DNA of 64,000 nucleotides from Mermis nigrescens. Taxonomy: Eukaryota; Nematoda; Enoplea; Mermithida; Mermithidae. Under the pieces are notes generated by a model that saw only the letters and a program-made list of their open reading frames with translations, searched no databases and was not told the DNA's origin. Below, in pieces: positions 24,564-36,515 of the stretch; the stretch's first letter is position 1; every line of letters starts with the position of its first letter. The position numbers were made by a program, and so were the translations under genes. The stretch lies in NCBI GenBank assembly GCA_036768485.1, contig JAVLUZ010000827.1, positions 124,001 through 188,000 on the forward strand, in the 5' to 3' direction.

Positions 24564-24793
24564 CATAGGTGGGCGGTACCAAAATTCTGGGGGTGCAAGA
24601 TTTTTCAAAGTCAAAGAATGGCCTTAAAAATGGTGGTACGGCGAAACACCATTTTTCAACGTTTCTCATCAAGCACTATCCATTGACATCAAAAAATTGC
24701 GAAAAAAAGACAAAAAAATTTCAAAAATTGTATTCTGGGGGGTATTTAGGTTTCTCGGGGGAGGTGTATACCCCGATCCCACGCCCAGGTGTG
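24564..24793 (+). mobile_element. Family A hAT-like element
   Basis: Ends CATAGGTGGGCGG and CGCCCAGGTGTG, with a perfect 8-bp duplication GACACCAC (24556-24563, 24794-24801). 230 bp. It forms a large inverted pair with the copy at 24963-25221. Confidence 0.88.
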
Positions 24794-24934
24794 GACACCA
24801 CATCACCACCATTTTGACTAAAACTCTGATGGGGAGCGCAGTAGTGATCATTGCCCACGTCGGCAAGCAAACCATGTGTTCCATATGGGATGTCTGGTAT
24901 TGACTAATTTTCAAACCAACTCCTTCAGATGCAT

Positions 24935-25345
24935 ACATGTAAGAGGGGATGGGGGCACCCACCACACCTGGGCGTGGTGGGGTTTGGGGGGTATGCACCC
25001 CCCAGAAACCAAAATACCCCCCAGAAATCAAAATACCCCCAGAATTCAATTTTTGAAAAATTCTTTTCGTTTTTTTCGCAATTTTTTGAAGCCAATGGAT
25101 AGTGCTTGATGAGAAACGTCGAAAAATGGTGTTTTTATTGCCCTACCACCATTTTTAAGGCCATTTTTTGACTTTCAAAAATCTTGCACCCCCCCCAGAA
25201 TTTTTTTGCTGCCCACGTATGGCACCCACCCAAAGTCGGTCGTCATCTCCATCCCCCAAAATCAGAAATTTTTCAATTTACCCCCAACTCCCACCTAAAT
25301 AATGGCCGACTACTTCCCTTCCAAAATTTTGGGCTGTTATATGTC
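24935..25345. mobile_element. Family D element split by a family A insertion
   Basis: 'acatgtaagaggggatggggGCACCCAC' left of the insert continues as 'GCACCCACccaaagtcgg...ttttgggctgttatatgtctg' right of it. Joined, this is an ordinary family D repeat like 50903-51093. Confidence 0.7.
24963..25221 (-). mobile_element. Family A hAT-like element nested in family D
   Basis: Ends CACACCTGGGCGTGG and CTGCCCACGTATG, with a perfect 8-bp duplication GCACCCAC (24955-24962, 25222-25229). Confidence 0.88.
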
Positions 25346-25435
25346 TGCACAGGTACGAATGAGTCAGTCAACCTTATTAGTCCGTACGAATTTTTTCTAA
25401 TTTTTTTTCTATAGAACACATGGTAGCGACCAGAC

Positions 25436-25835
25436 ATGCACAGCACGGGAAGGGAATCCTGGGCTGGGGGGTTGAAATCTTAAAGTGCCTTTTTCGGGTC
25501 CAAAAATTATAGGTATGTGTCAAAAACAGTTTTTTGTCGTTTCTGACGATGCTCTATCTTTCTAGAGCATGAAAACGGAAAAAAATTAAAAAGGAGAACA
25601 AATTGCACAAAATATAGTCAAAAACATGAGTATATGGCGCGAAGCACCAAAAGTTTGACACTATTGAGCAGATAGAGAGCTAAAAACGCTTAAAAAGCAT
25701 CTTTTCTGCGAATATTCAGGAAATTTCTGGAAACATTTGAAAAATTGCGAATTCTGGGAGGGGAAAAAATTTCTGCGGGGAAAGGGTAAAAATTTTCCTG
25801 AGGATAAACCCCCCCAAATCATGTATGGTAACAAC
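25436..25835 (+). mobile_element. Family B hAT-like element
   Basis: Begins CAGACATGCACAGCACGG and ends ATCATGTATG. The flanks GTAGCGAC and GTAACAAC agree at 6 of 8 positions, which suits an old target duplication. Confidence 0.6.
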
Positions 25836-26299
25836 AATTTCAAACAAACGAATAAGCATATACCTAACGCATACATTCTAAAGGCATAATTTCAAGTACA
25901 AATACTCATTTTTCGAGCAGCAGACTGTCAATACAACCATCTAGACACTTTTCTTCAATTATTTCGTTTCATTCATGTTTCACATAAATTTAGTCACTCC
26001 ATAAAAATAGTATCAGTAGGGAATAAAGAATATTCCCTACTTTTCCAGGTTGGCAGTAAGACAATATTACAAAAATTTTTCTATCGGGAATTAACTTATG
26101 AAATTCCTTTCCTTGTATCTAGTAAGAGCGATCGATAGCTTGTGAGCTTACATAAGAACAAGGTAATTTTCTTCCATTTCTCGTATAGTTACTCTTGTCT
26201 AAATGTTCACCTATGACGCAAATAGAGTGAGCCATGAGCATCGCCCTATGTAAAACTGAAACCCGGACACGATCAGTTATTTTAGGTACGTTGTAGTAG

Positions 26300-26700
26300 T
26301 CAATCATACATGGGCACGCTCAAGTTTTTCAGGGTCAAATGACTTCCCTAGAACCTGCGGGGTTGGTCCATGACCATACTTAGATGCATAGCATGATCGA
26401 CCTGAGGGGAGTGTGGAAAAGTGAGCTTTTTAGACGAAAAAGATGAAAAATTGGTATAAATACTAAAATAGCGTTAAAAGTACGTTATACCACAGTTTCT
26501 GATCAATTTCAAGCACTTTTAAAGAAATTATTCAATTTTCATCCATTTTCGGCTTTGATTTTGCCTCATTTTCGGCTTTGATTTTGCCTCATTTTCTCCA
26601 GGAAATCTTCAAAACTCTTGCAGGGTTGGTCTGGTTTCCCCTCCATGGTTGCGGGGTTGCATAGCCGCCAGGGTCACGTCATTTGACCCTTTACTGACAC
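26300..26700. repeat. Family G repeat with a 25-bp internal duplication
   Basis: Shares 'gcatgatcgacctgagggg' and neighbouring blocks with 3170-3440 and 40500-40740. At 26540-26592 the unit 'cattttcggctttgatttt'+'gcct' occurs twice in tandem. Confidence 0.55.
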
Positions 26701-27267
26701 AACTTTGTTAAATTTATTTCGCTAATTAGGCGAGTTAACATATGTCCAACCTCCTACTGCAACAAAATCGGATTAGAATTTAAAAGAATAAGATCGCTAA
26801 TAATGTTCAGAACGAACAATAATATTGCGAAAATTGAACGAAAGTATCATTAAAGATTGTCTTTTTCCAACTTTTTGTTACATCTTATTAGATTGACAAA
26901 GCACTTGCAATATATTTAATCATGTGAATTGATAGCTGAAAAAGAAGTTTTTTGGATTGTTTCTTTCAGTTTCAAGAGATCGATTTATTGAGCCGCATCG
27001 AGCTACAAACTGCACTAAATACATATTGAATGATAACAAAAAATGAATCTTCTTTCATTCTGAAATGTCAAAATTCGCTAAAAAATTTCGGCCCTCTGCG
27101 ATGAATTTTTCAATAATAATTAGAGTCTATTAAGTCTAAAGTGCGCGGTTTGAACACTCCACTTTTTTCCTTTCTTTATATCAACTCAACGCATATTTTG
27201 TATCTAAATGTCTTCTGTTCTTCACAGCTTTTTATGCAGAAAATGAGCGATGATTATAAATTTGCTG

Positions 27268-27400
27268 ATCGACTCTGATAAGATAAGAATAGATAAGAAA
27301 TAAGACAGAAATAAAAAAGATAAGAAATATAAGATAAGAGAAGAAAGAAAGAAAGAAAGATAAAATAAGAAATTAAGATAAGAATAAGAAACGTTGGGCC
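27268..27400. repeat. GATAA/GAAA purine-rich tract
   Basis: Nearly all A and G on the plus strand: repeated 'gataagaa' followed by a short (gaaa)n run. It ends at a GC patch, 'cgcggcgcttgagcgcg', which is a small palindrome. No coding meaning. Confidence 0.8.
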
Positions 27401-27611
27401 TGCTGGGTGGCGCGGCGCTTGAGCGCGCCACCCCAGACCCCCAGCCCTGTAAGAGATGGTTTGCTTTGAATTCTCACCGTATCTAAGGTAACCGGGTAGC
27501 AAAATTTGCAAACTAAAATTCATCTTCGGTCCTCACCTGTTTTAAAGAAATTTTGGTCGTGCCGCCCCCCCCCAAACAAAATCCTGGATATATGCCTGCA
27601 TGGCATCGACA

Positions 27612-28341
27612 CAGTGTTTTTTTTGTACTCGGCAAAGATTTTTCCCGATGTACAAAGACTTTTCGGGACCGTCTTTGTACATGTACAAAGATTTTTGGGA
27701 AGACAAAAATTGCAAAAAAGGTCTAAAATTCGCAAAAATTTTGAGTAATTATGTGCTCTATATATTCTTTATAATGGCAGAAATTGCATTTCGAAAGTAA
27801 AAATGTCAAATTTTTAGGCGCTTCGCGCCGTATTAAGATGATTCTTAGTGATTTTTGCCCTTAGAGACCCAGAAATTAGCTAAAACACACTACGAAAAGT
27901 CGAAGAACTCTGTTTTTACCACACTAAAATCGCTGCTGTACCATATTATAGTACCCAAAAATTTTGTGTGTACAAAATGTACAAAGATTTTCAGGTTCAT
28001 AAAAACTGTAAAAAGGTGTAAGATTCCCAAAATTTTCGGCGCTCGCGCCGAACTGATAAATTATTTGTCCTATGTATCTTTAAAATGGCAGAATTTGCAT
28101 TCAGAATGGAAAAATGTCAACGATTTTCGCCGTTTTCAGATAATTTTTAGTGAGTTTTGGCGTCAGAAACCCAGAAATTAACTAAAATACACTACCAAGA
28201 TCGAAAACACTGTTTTACCACACTAAAATCGCTACTGTACTATATTATAGAACACAAACATTTGCATGTACAAAATGTACAAAGACTTTTGGGGACCATC
28301 TTTGTACATGTACAAACGGATCTTGTACAAAAAAAACACTG
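27612..28341 (+). mobile_element. Family C hAT-like element, complete
   Basis: Ends CAGTGTTTTTTTTGTACTCGG and CTTGTACAAAAAAAACACTG. The flanks CATCGACA (27604-27611) and CATCAACA (28342-28349) match at 7 of 8 positions. The interior is two tandem half-copies, each with 'cgcttcgcgccg' and 'ccacactaaaatcgct'. 730 bp. Confidence 0.82.
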
Positions 28342-28383
28342 CATCAACATATCAAAAATACCCACAAAACAAATACCTACCTA

Positions 28384-28877
28384 CACACCTGGGCAATAGC
28401 CCATCCCAGCCACACGTGGGCGTAGAAGGAAAGGCTTTGGGGTATGCACCCCCCAGGAAGGCCGGATACCCCCCTAGAAACCAAAATACCCCCCAGAATT
28501 CGATTTTTGATTTTTTTTGTTTTTTTGCAATTTTTTGATGCCAATGGATAGTGCTCGATAAGAAACGTTGAAAAATTGTGTTTTTTCGCCATACCGCAAT
28601 TTTTAAGACCATTTTTTGACTTTTGAAAAATCTTGCACCCCCCAAGAATTTTGATGCTGTTTACCCATGATTCCAGTCCGTCCATGAAATGAGCTGACAC
28701 AGAAGTTGGACGGGCTGAAGGGTCCATTTGGATGGGCTGATCTTTAAGAAATGTGAGAAAACAGCGGAAAATCAATGAAAAATTCGTTTTTTAAACCTAT
28801 TTTCAGCCCAACTAGGGACCAACCAACCTTTAATAGCCCGTAGTTGGACGGGTTGAAGCTTCAGCTATTGCCCAGGT
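28384..28877. mobile_element. Family J element containing a family A insertion
   Basis: Perfect inverted ends ACCTGGGCAATAGC / GCTATTGCCCAGGT. The left end is followed within 25 bp by a family A copy in reverse (about 28412-28670), after which family J sequence resumes ('gtccgtccatgaaatg...gttggacgggttgaagc'). The uninterrupted relative is at 6665-6905. Confidence 0.75.
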
Positions 28878-28879
28878 AT

Positions 28880-29650
28880 GCCTACCGAATTACCCGTAGG
28901 CGTACTTGGTATTTATTTTCTAAGCTCTCACTGGGCAAAAAAGTAGGTAGGTACCTATCTACTACTATTCACCTATGTATAAAGGCCGGTAAACAAGGGG
29001 GAGATTAGGGGAAACGTGCCCCCTAAATAAAATTTGAGAATGATTTTTTCTTTTACTCCACCTTTGCTTTTTGGCAGAAATCGCAAAAATTTTCAACGCT
29101 TCGCACTGAATTTTACAATTTCAATTATTATATATTTAATCCTAAACGCGCGGTTAAAACACTTATATTCAATCTTTAAACAATCTAAATATATTTTGCT
29201 AATGTCTTCTGCTTTTCGCAGATTTCACGTAGAAAATGAAATCCGTGCAGGGAGCAGATAAAAAATTTTAGTAATGAAGTTTGACTATTTTTATACTGAT
29301 ATCATAACCAAAATTAGGCTGGTATTATGAAAATTTTAACGTCAAAAGATAGGTGTGCACCAGGCACAGTAGTAACCACGGGCCTGGTACCATCCATATA
29401 TTCAAATTACTCCTTACTCTAACCTGATCAGCATTTGCAGTAAAATGGAAGAGCGACGGCTTACATAAGCAATTAAATGTTCGTGCATGGACAATTAAAT
29501 GTCCATACATGTTTGTTCTAATCACTCTAGGAATTTCAGTTTGATTCTCCAGAAATTTGAATCTTATCTTGAAGCTAAAAATTTAGGTGCAGAATTTTCA
29601 TGTTCAAAAAAAATTAAGGTTTTTCTACAGCTTGTCTTGATTTTTTCTAG
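28880..29650. other. No gene seen
   Basis: Includes 'aggtaggtacctatctac' simple sequence and AT-rich DNA. 29500-29650 has nothing with usable splice sites. Confidence 0.4.
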
Positions 29651-29654
29651 GTCA

Positions 29655-30440
29655 GGGCTAAACTTAAGAATATGGTACTTTTAGAAAAGGAGCAAAACAA
29701 ATACAGCATGCCAAAATTTTTTTGCCAAACTGGTAGAACATGATAAATTGAAGCGCGGAAAAAAAATTTGGTGAAAATCTGAGCCATATTTGCAAAGTTG
29801 CAGGCAACTCTCGATTTGAGTGTTGGGTAGGACGATTTAACGGCTTGATCCAAAGACTTACACATTTGTCAGAAATAACTAATATGGGCTGAAATTACGG
29901 AAGGAAGCATAGCAATCAAGGAGAAAAAAGAAAAAAGGCGCGGAAACCTTTCGAAATTTTAAAAACTCAAAAAATTTTCATATTTTTTTGCATATTTTTT
30001 TCGGTTTTACTTGATAAGATATACGAAAATCTAAGTTTTTGCTTCTATTATACTTAGGCTTAGGCTTAGTATATCTGAAAAGGTGTTTTAAGCTGCTTAG
30101 GTCGAGGTCGCTTCCGCTCAGGTCGATGTATAGGTGCTTAGATCGATGTATAGATGCTTAGGTCGATGTATAGATGCTTAGGTCGACGTAAATTGGGTAT
30201 CTACATGTGATTCTGCATTCAGCTGTTTGAATCTTTAAATGCTTAGGTCGAGAAGATGCTTGCTTAGGTCGAGAAGAGGCTACTTTACAAAACCCACAGC
30301 TTTTGTAACATTGATCATAGACGGATGAAATTTATTTTCCGCGCTTTCTTTCAACATATTCTGAGTACTGAGAAAAAAATCCGCTCTTCTGAAGTTTATT
30401 TTTTAGTATTTGAAAAGTACCATATTCTTAAGTTACTCCC
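29655..30440. mobile_element. Foldback element with 22-bp internal tandem repeats
   Basis: The left arm AACTTAAGAATATGGTACTTTT (29661-29682) is the reverse complement of the right arm near 30413-30435. Inner segments also pair ('gaagcgcggaaaa' with 'ttttccgcgctttc'). At 30095-30187, and again near 30240-30285, 'gcttaggtcgatgtatagat' type units repeat in tandem. No transposase. Confidence 0.7.
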
Positions 30441-30540
30441 TAGGTCGGTGCGATTTTGGTACCTAAACCAAAGTGAGTGAGAACATCATATCCAGCTTTT
30501 ATGAAAAATTTGTTGAGCTGCAGACAGGGCATAAGTGAAG

Positions 30541-30830
30541 GGTGGCGCTGGCGCTGGCCCTGGCGCACATGGGTAAAAGGTGGCGCTGGCCTTGGCCATG
30601 ACCAAATGGGAAAAAGGTGGCGCTGGTCTTGGCCCTGGCCCTTGCCATCTGGGTAAAAGGAGGCGCTGGTGATGGCTTTGGCCCTGGCCATTGCCAACTG
30701 GGTAAAAGGTGGCGCTAGCGCTGGCCTTGGCCCTGGCCATAGTCAACTGGATAAAAGGTGGCGCTGGCGGTGGTCTTGGCCTTGGTTATTGCCAACTGGG
30801 TAAAGGTGGCGCTGGCGCTGGCCTTCAAGT
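30541..30830. repeat. GC-rich minisatellite, seven units
   Basis: Seven units of 37-49 bp, each opening GGTGGCGCTGG (near 30541, 30579, 30616, 30659, 30708, 30757 and 30804) and carrying 'ggccttggccctggcc' and 'aactgggtaaaa'. The reverse-strand frames through it (repeats of Ala/Pro/Gly/Gln) look like repeat artefacts. Confidence 0.9.
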
Positions 30831-30849
30831 GACAGCGAAGACGTTGATT

Positions 30850-31045
30850 AAGGTGAATATAGCGTTTTAATGCGAATTCAAGTAGGATTGTTTAATATAA
30901 AATTTGAAAAAAACAGACGGAAATGAAAGTTAGAAAATAAAATTTTTGAAGTTTTTTTCAATCAAAGGCTTTTCCGTCTGTTTTTTCAACATTTATATTA
31001 AAGACTCCTGCTTGAAATCGCATAAAAACGCTATTTTTAAAATTT
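30850..31045. repeat. Long imperfect palindrome (foldback)
   Basis: 'tagcgttttaatgcg', 'tcaagtaggattgttt' and 'aaaaaacagacggaa' on the left are answered in reverse by 'ttccgtctgtttttt', 'agactcctgcttga' and 'cgcataaaaacgcta' on the right. Arms are about 75 bp with a spacer of about 50 bp. Confidence 0.8.
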
Positions 31046-31069
31046 GGAAAATTGATGTATTCTAGAATT

Positions 31070-31270
31070 CGTCCGGCTTAGTAATGTGCATTCATTTTGC
31101 TCCGCTCGCTTCGCTCTTGCTTGCGGATTCACATTGATGCCAGACATGGGCTAAGCCTTAGGCATAAATGGAGCGAAAAGTGCTCCGCTCGCTCCGCAAT
31201 TTTCGCTCCATTTATCTCAGGCTTAGCCCATGCGCTGGCATCAATGAATGCACATAAGTAAGCCTAAGCC
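31070..31270. repeat. Second long palindrome, GC-rich loop
   Basis: 'gatgccagacatgggctaagcct' and 'aaatggagcgaaaa' pair with 'ttttcgctccattta', 'aggcttagcccatgcgctggcatc' and the outer 'aatgtgcattcat' with 'atgaatgcacat'. The tip is CTCCGCTCGCTCCGC. Contains several 'gcctaagcc' repeats at the right end. Confidence 0.82.
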
Positions 31271-31805
31271 TAAGACATTGGTCAGTTGGTCAGTCCCCCG
31301 ACTCGCTTTTATCACATTTAAGGTAATTTCACTCGCTTATGTGTTGAAGATTGTGCTTTAAAAATGTCACAAATGAAACCATCGCGTGGAAAAAGCGAAC
31401 ATGCGCTACTATTCGAGTTTCCTGCAAGCAAAGTAACCGCACACAAAAAGGTAGGTGTGCACCCGGCACAGTAGTACCTGAAATGGCATGCATAACACAA
31501 ACATAAGAATATTATCATTATACATGTAACGAATCGAAATTTTTAGGGGGTCCCTGTCATTTAGTGCTCTTTTAGTGTCTTACTTTACTAGAACATTCCA
31601 TTTTGACGACTTTGAAAAAAAGCAAATTAGAAAAAAGTAAGCGTCTTCGTCTAATCATTTACTGTAATAGTAAGCATTTCTGACTATACTAATCACTTGC
31701 AAATCGCACAAAGTAAAATCCTCAGATCTCGGAACGTCCGTACTGTAGTCTTTTCCGCTTACGTACATACATTTATTAAGAATTAATTTTACGATTTTCT
31801 ACTTA

Positions 31806-31975
31806 TAGTCTGTTTCACATAATTTTGGGCATAAATATTATGAACTTTTATCGACATTCAGCCGGCGGATCACCACGATAATAATATATGAGATAAGTGC
31901 TATATTCGCAATCTGTCAGCTTATTGTCGGATATTGTTTCTGAAACTTATGCCAAAACTTGTGTGAAACAGATTA
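31806..31975. mobile_element. Short terminal-inverted-repeat element (about 165 bp)
   Basis: Ends AGTCTGTTTCACATAA and TTGTGTGAAACAGATTAT. The same element is at 37910-38069, sharing 'caatctgtcagcttattgtcgg'. Superfamily not determined. Confidence 0.75.
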
Positions 31976-32047
31976 TAATAGTAATGCCTCGCTTGTTAAT
32001 CTATATTAAAAACTTCAAGCAATGTTTTCAATTGTCCTTTACCTATA

Positions 32048-35000
32048 TCATAGATAGCGCGTTAGCGCGTACCTATAATATACTTTGGTTCCCCCAACAC
32101 CTGTGCACCCCCTACAGCTATAACGGTGTAACTACGAGAGTTACACGTTTGGCGAACTTGCCTTAGCAGTTCGAGGTAGCCACTACATAGCCAATACTAG
32201 TAGCTATCCACGATAGTGTACTGTGTGTGAGCTATGCCTTCGGTCTTCCCATTTTTCCCAATTTTCAATAATAAAAAACAATAAGATACTTGTCCGGTAA
32301 CATAGAGTTAAGTATATGATAATAGTAATTGTTTAATGCATACCGCTCGTATTAGCTTAGAATAATTGATCTGAGATAAAAGTGTTCCAGTATTACGTTA
32401 ATTTGACGTTTGTTTATTTTACTGTAATGGTCCCTTGAGGCCAGTGTAGTTAGACTTGTTGGCATTCTTGTTGGCAATCGTACGAGTGTATAGTTGCGTA
32501 CGTTTTGTTTTTCTTTTGCGTTATCTTTGTTGTCCGGCAGTTAGGCCGAGTATTCTGCGTTTGAAATAAATTGAGAAAACCTACCCAGGGGTTTTGGATA
32601 TACTGAGGGTAAGGTCGGAAATTCCCACGTTGAGGACTTCGACTCTTCTGAGTGGACGGATAGGTAAATTCCATATGATTACTTATTTTGTTCGAAAACC
32701 TTAATTCTTTTCTCAAACCAAAAATTAATCAAAAAACATTATTTAATCTTTAAGGATGATTGATCAGTATAGAGCTCGTTGTTGTTGTTTTCAAGGTTTG
32801 TTGTGCTATACACCTTAGGAACCAAAAAACATTTCTGTTGGAATCGAATCTTGAAAATAAGTTAAATAATCAACTTAAGGTTTGAGATAGGTCAACTGAC
32901 CTCCGCGGCAATTCCGAGACTAGGTAGGTAGCCTTAGGTCTTAGGGCGTAGCTGCTGAGATCACCCGACCAGAAGCGGTCAGCAATATTACGACCGAGGG
33001 GATCGAAGCCGTAAGGTCTGTGAGGGTCCAAGGATCGAAGCGATCCCAGGCTAAGCGATCGGGGCCAGCGCTAAGAGCAGATCTAAGTACCTACGTACCT
33101 AAGTAAGTCTCGAAGGCAAATACATCCGGTTCCTACGTCGATTTCGTAGACGTTAGGGGCCCATGTATTTACAACGGGACACTTCTGGAAGGTGCGGTTT
33201 TTTTAAAAGAAAGATAATAAAAAAATTCGCTGCCCGTGTTTTTTTGTTTTTCTTGAAACTCAAAACTGACTGTGTAAAGAAGGTGTAAAGTTTTTGTGTA
33301 ACGTTATAACATAGGACAAATTTTGGGACATTTATAATGCGGCATGTGGACAACTGAGTATTGATGACTCGAAGAATTGAACAGCATAGGATAATAGAGG
33401 GATAAATTCTACAGATGGCACTTTCTTTGTTTTTTGAAATTCAGCATTAGTTATCGAATGGCAGTGTAAAGAGTGCGAAAATCTGGGGTGAAAAAGCACT
33501 TTTTGGTCGAGTTTTCAACCTGCTTATGTCTGATACTAACTCCGGTTATGAGTTTTTTGAAATGTTTTCTGACAGAAATGTAGAGCGGATCAAGGGCTAC
33601 ATTCTGCATATAAGCAAAGTCTTCTACGCTCTATGGTGAGTTAGATCCTGGGGTTTAAAGTTTACACTCTAGTGGATGGTGTAAAAACGGATTTTAACTA
33701 AGATTTATCTGCCAAATTTTTCCGCTTATAAGTCAGGGTAAATTGAATACAGCAGTAATAAAGTGCCTCTCAGGGGCTACACATCGCAGCAAAGTGCATT
33801 TAAAAAAACGCAATATTGAGTTATTTATGGGGGTGTAAAGTTCGAAATCAGAGGTAAAAAATGGGCGAAAAAACACGTTTTTTCCGAATTTTGATTAATA
33901 AATCATACCAAATAATTTTTGCAAGAGAATTTTGGCACACAGGAATGTACTACGATTTAAAAGCTACAAATTGTACCAAACCGAATTTCTTTAAACTCAA
34001 TGGGGCAGTTCGGTACGGAATTTTAAAGTTTACAGTGTTCTAAATGATGGAAAATACGTTTTTGTTGCGTTTTTTGTTCGCCACTTTCTCCGTCCAGAAG
34101 TCGGGATAAGTCCAATAGAATAAAAATAAAGTGCTTTATATCGGGTGCATGTCAAAGCAAATTGTCTATACATTAATATTTAGCGAGTGTAAAGTCAAAA
34201 ATTTGGTGTTTAAAATGCGTTTCTGTCTTGTTTTTTCTGCCTGCTTCTCCGGTTATGAGTCAGGGACACGATTATCAAGTCTAGAAATGGACCAGGAACC
34301 AAATTTGATATGCCAGTCTGGCGCATATGTTTACACTCTACAGTGTTGTAAAGTGGTTTACACCTATTGTTAGTTTGCCCATAGAACATTATGGAGACTT
34401 AATTTTTTCATAAATATTAATCGTAATATCGGAACAATATCAAAATTACGAATCTGACCAAAATCTTCTTTACACTAGGTGTTTACATGAAGTTTACACA
34501 ACATATGTATTTATCTTCGTTTTTGAGCATTCCAGAAACCTAATTTTTTCCTGGAGTCTAGAAATTTTCAAAGAATCAAATGTGAGACGTCACGTAGGCG
34601 CGTTTGTTTACATCCAACAGTGATGTAAAGTAGTTTACACTCATTGTTTATTTGTCCTCAGACCATTGTAGACATGCAATTTTTTCATAAATGTTGATAA
34701 TAATATCCGAGTAATATCAGATTTACAAATCGGAATAAAATCCTCTTTACACTAGGCGCCTGTGTAAAGTTTACACTGCTAATTAATCTTCGTTCTAGAG
34801 CTTTGCGAAAACCTGAATTTTCAGCCGAAATCTGAAAATTTACATGGAATCAAATAAGGGACGTCAGCTGGGCGCGTTTGTTTACACTCAACAGTGATGT
34901 AAAGTGGTTTATCTTCGTTCTAGAGCTTTGCAAAAACCTAAATTTTTTGCCGAAATCTGAAAATTTACATGGAATCAAATAAGGGACGTCAGCTGGGCGC

Positions 35001-36456
35001 GTTTGTTTACACTCAACAGTGATGTAAAGTGGTTTACATCTGTGTCTATTTGTCATTAAACCGTTATGGAGACGTAATTTTTTCATGAATGTTGATCGTA
35101 ATATCCGAGTAATATCGAATTTACAAATCCGACTAAAATCTTCTTTACACTCGTTGCTAGTGTTAAGTTTACACTATATAATAAGCTTCATTCTAGAGCC
35201 TCACGGTAACTTATTTTTTCTCTAAAGTCGTAAAATATATATGGAAACAGATGTGATACGTCTGCTAGGGGCGCATGAAGAGTAGTGTAAAGTGATTAAC
35301 ACCTAATGTTAATTTGTTCTTAGAACATTATAGAGGTTTCATTTCTTAATAAATGCTGATCGTTATATCAGAGCAATATCGAAATTATTAATCCCACTAA
35401 AATTCTTTACACTCTTGTGTAAAGTTTAAAATGTAAATTAAGTTGAGCTCTAGAAAGTTTTGGAAGCATATTTCTTTACAGGATGTTCTACGTAACATAA
35501 GAATTACTAATCAGAATGTTTGTTTCTTCTACAACTAGTAGCTTTGTAAAGTTTAAACCATTCAATTATTAGAAGAACCGCACAGTAAATGAAATCTAGT
35601 ATTGTATTTCCAAATCTTGCTAATTAAAAGTGGGGTACTAGCAAAGAAAAATGCTCCGATGGAACAAAAAGGGGAATATACTTGGGATTGTGAATTATCG
35701 AGGATGTAAAAGGAGGGGACTAGGAAAAATCTCCCTATGTTATATGCCAAGAATCGCAAAATATGTAAAAAATCAGACTTTCTCTAAACAATGCAAAAAA
35801 TCGAAGTATATTCTGCGGCCTTTGAAAAATTTAAAAGTTTAGTAAAAAATTGTTGTAGACATGTGTAAAAGAGTATCTACATAAGGTCTGTTGCACGTCA
35901 GCTTCCGTGTTTCCTACTGCTTTGAACCAACAATATCATCGATTGTCTTGAATGCATCGATATGTACACTATTTCATTCAATTCGCTTAGCTACTGCATT
36001 GCTAATTCGCTGCTTTTTTCAATCAATTTTTTGGTAATTTGAATATTGCTTGCACTTTGACACTTAGAATGGCTGTATCTGCTAAGTGACATGCTTAGTA
36101 ATAATGAAATACGAACAACTTAATTATGATTTGTTAACAGCATTTCACTTTCAGTCACATTATTAAGCAACTCAAAGTTGGATGAAGTCTGCAAAAAGTT
36201 GCATTACGTAATATGCTTTTAAGATATTATGTCAATCAGAAAGAATTATTTTAAAATAATACGTTTTTTCAGAGACCGCAGAATATACTTCGATTTTTTG
36301 CATTGTTTAGAGAAAGTCTGATTTTTTACATATTTTGCGATTCTTGGCATATAACATAGGGAGATTTTTCCTAGTCCCCTCCTTTTACATCCTCGATAAT
36401 TCACAATCCCAAGTATATTCCCTTTTTTGTTCCATCGGAGCATTTTTCTTTGCTAG
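32048..36456 (+). mobile_element. Helitron-like composite element, copy 3 (opposite orientation to copies 1 and 2)
   Basis: Read on this strand it starts TCATAGATAGCGCGTTAGC after an A and ends TTTCTTTGCTAG before a T. Fourteen bases before the end, TGTTCC-ATC-GGAGCA can form a 6-bp stem. These are Helitron features (5' TC, 3' hairpin, CTRR, A/T target, no duplication). The last 820 bp (35638-36456) begin with an inverted copy of about 185 bp of the 3' end. The middle carries degenerate ~270-bp tandem units marked by 'gtttacactcaacagtgatg'-'taaagtggttt' (near 34332, 34608, 34879 and 35005). A probable solo LTR (32127-33173) interrupts it. No RepHel protein is visible, so it is non-autonomous at best. 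Confidence 0.6.
32127..33173. mobile_element. Probable solo LTR nested in the Helitron-like copy
   Basis: 1047 bp starting TGTAACTACG and ending GTATTTACA, flanked by ACGG on both sides (32123-32126, 33174-33177). Copies 1 and 2 of the host element are uninterrupted here ('cccgttatagctg'), so this is an insertion. TG...CA ends with a 4-5 bp duplication are typical of an LTR retrotransposon that has lost its body by LTR-LTR recombination. No gag or pol sequence is visible. Family not identified. Confidence 0.7.
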
Positions 36457-36515
36457 TTATGTAGATAAGTCAACTCAAAGAGTAGTTCAGTTACATAAGT
36501 ACATGCAGTCTTCAG

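Noticed and set aside
30440..30746. Ala/Pro/Gly/Gln-rich frames resembling a repetitive secreted protein
   Set aside because: They exist in two frames of the same minisatellite, as expected from repeat length rather than coding constraint.
33153..35850. Possible gene in the frame-rich 33-36 kb stretch
   Set aside because: It is the inverted copy of the repeat at 45-48.6 kb; no frame is kept across copies.
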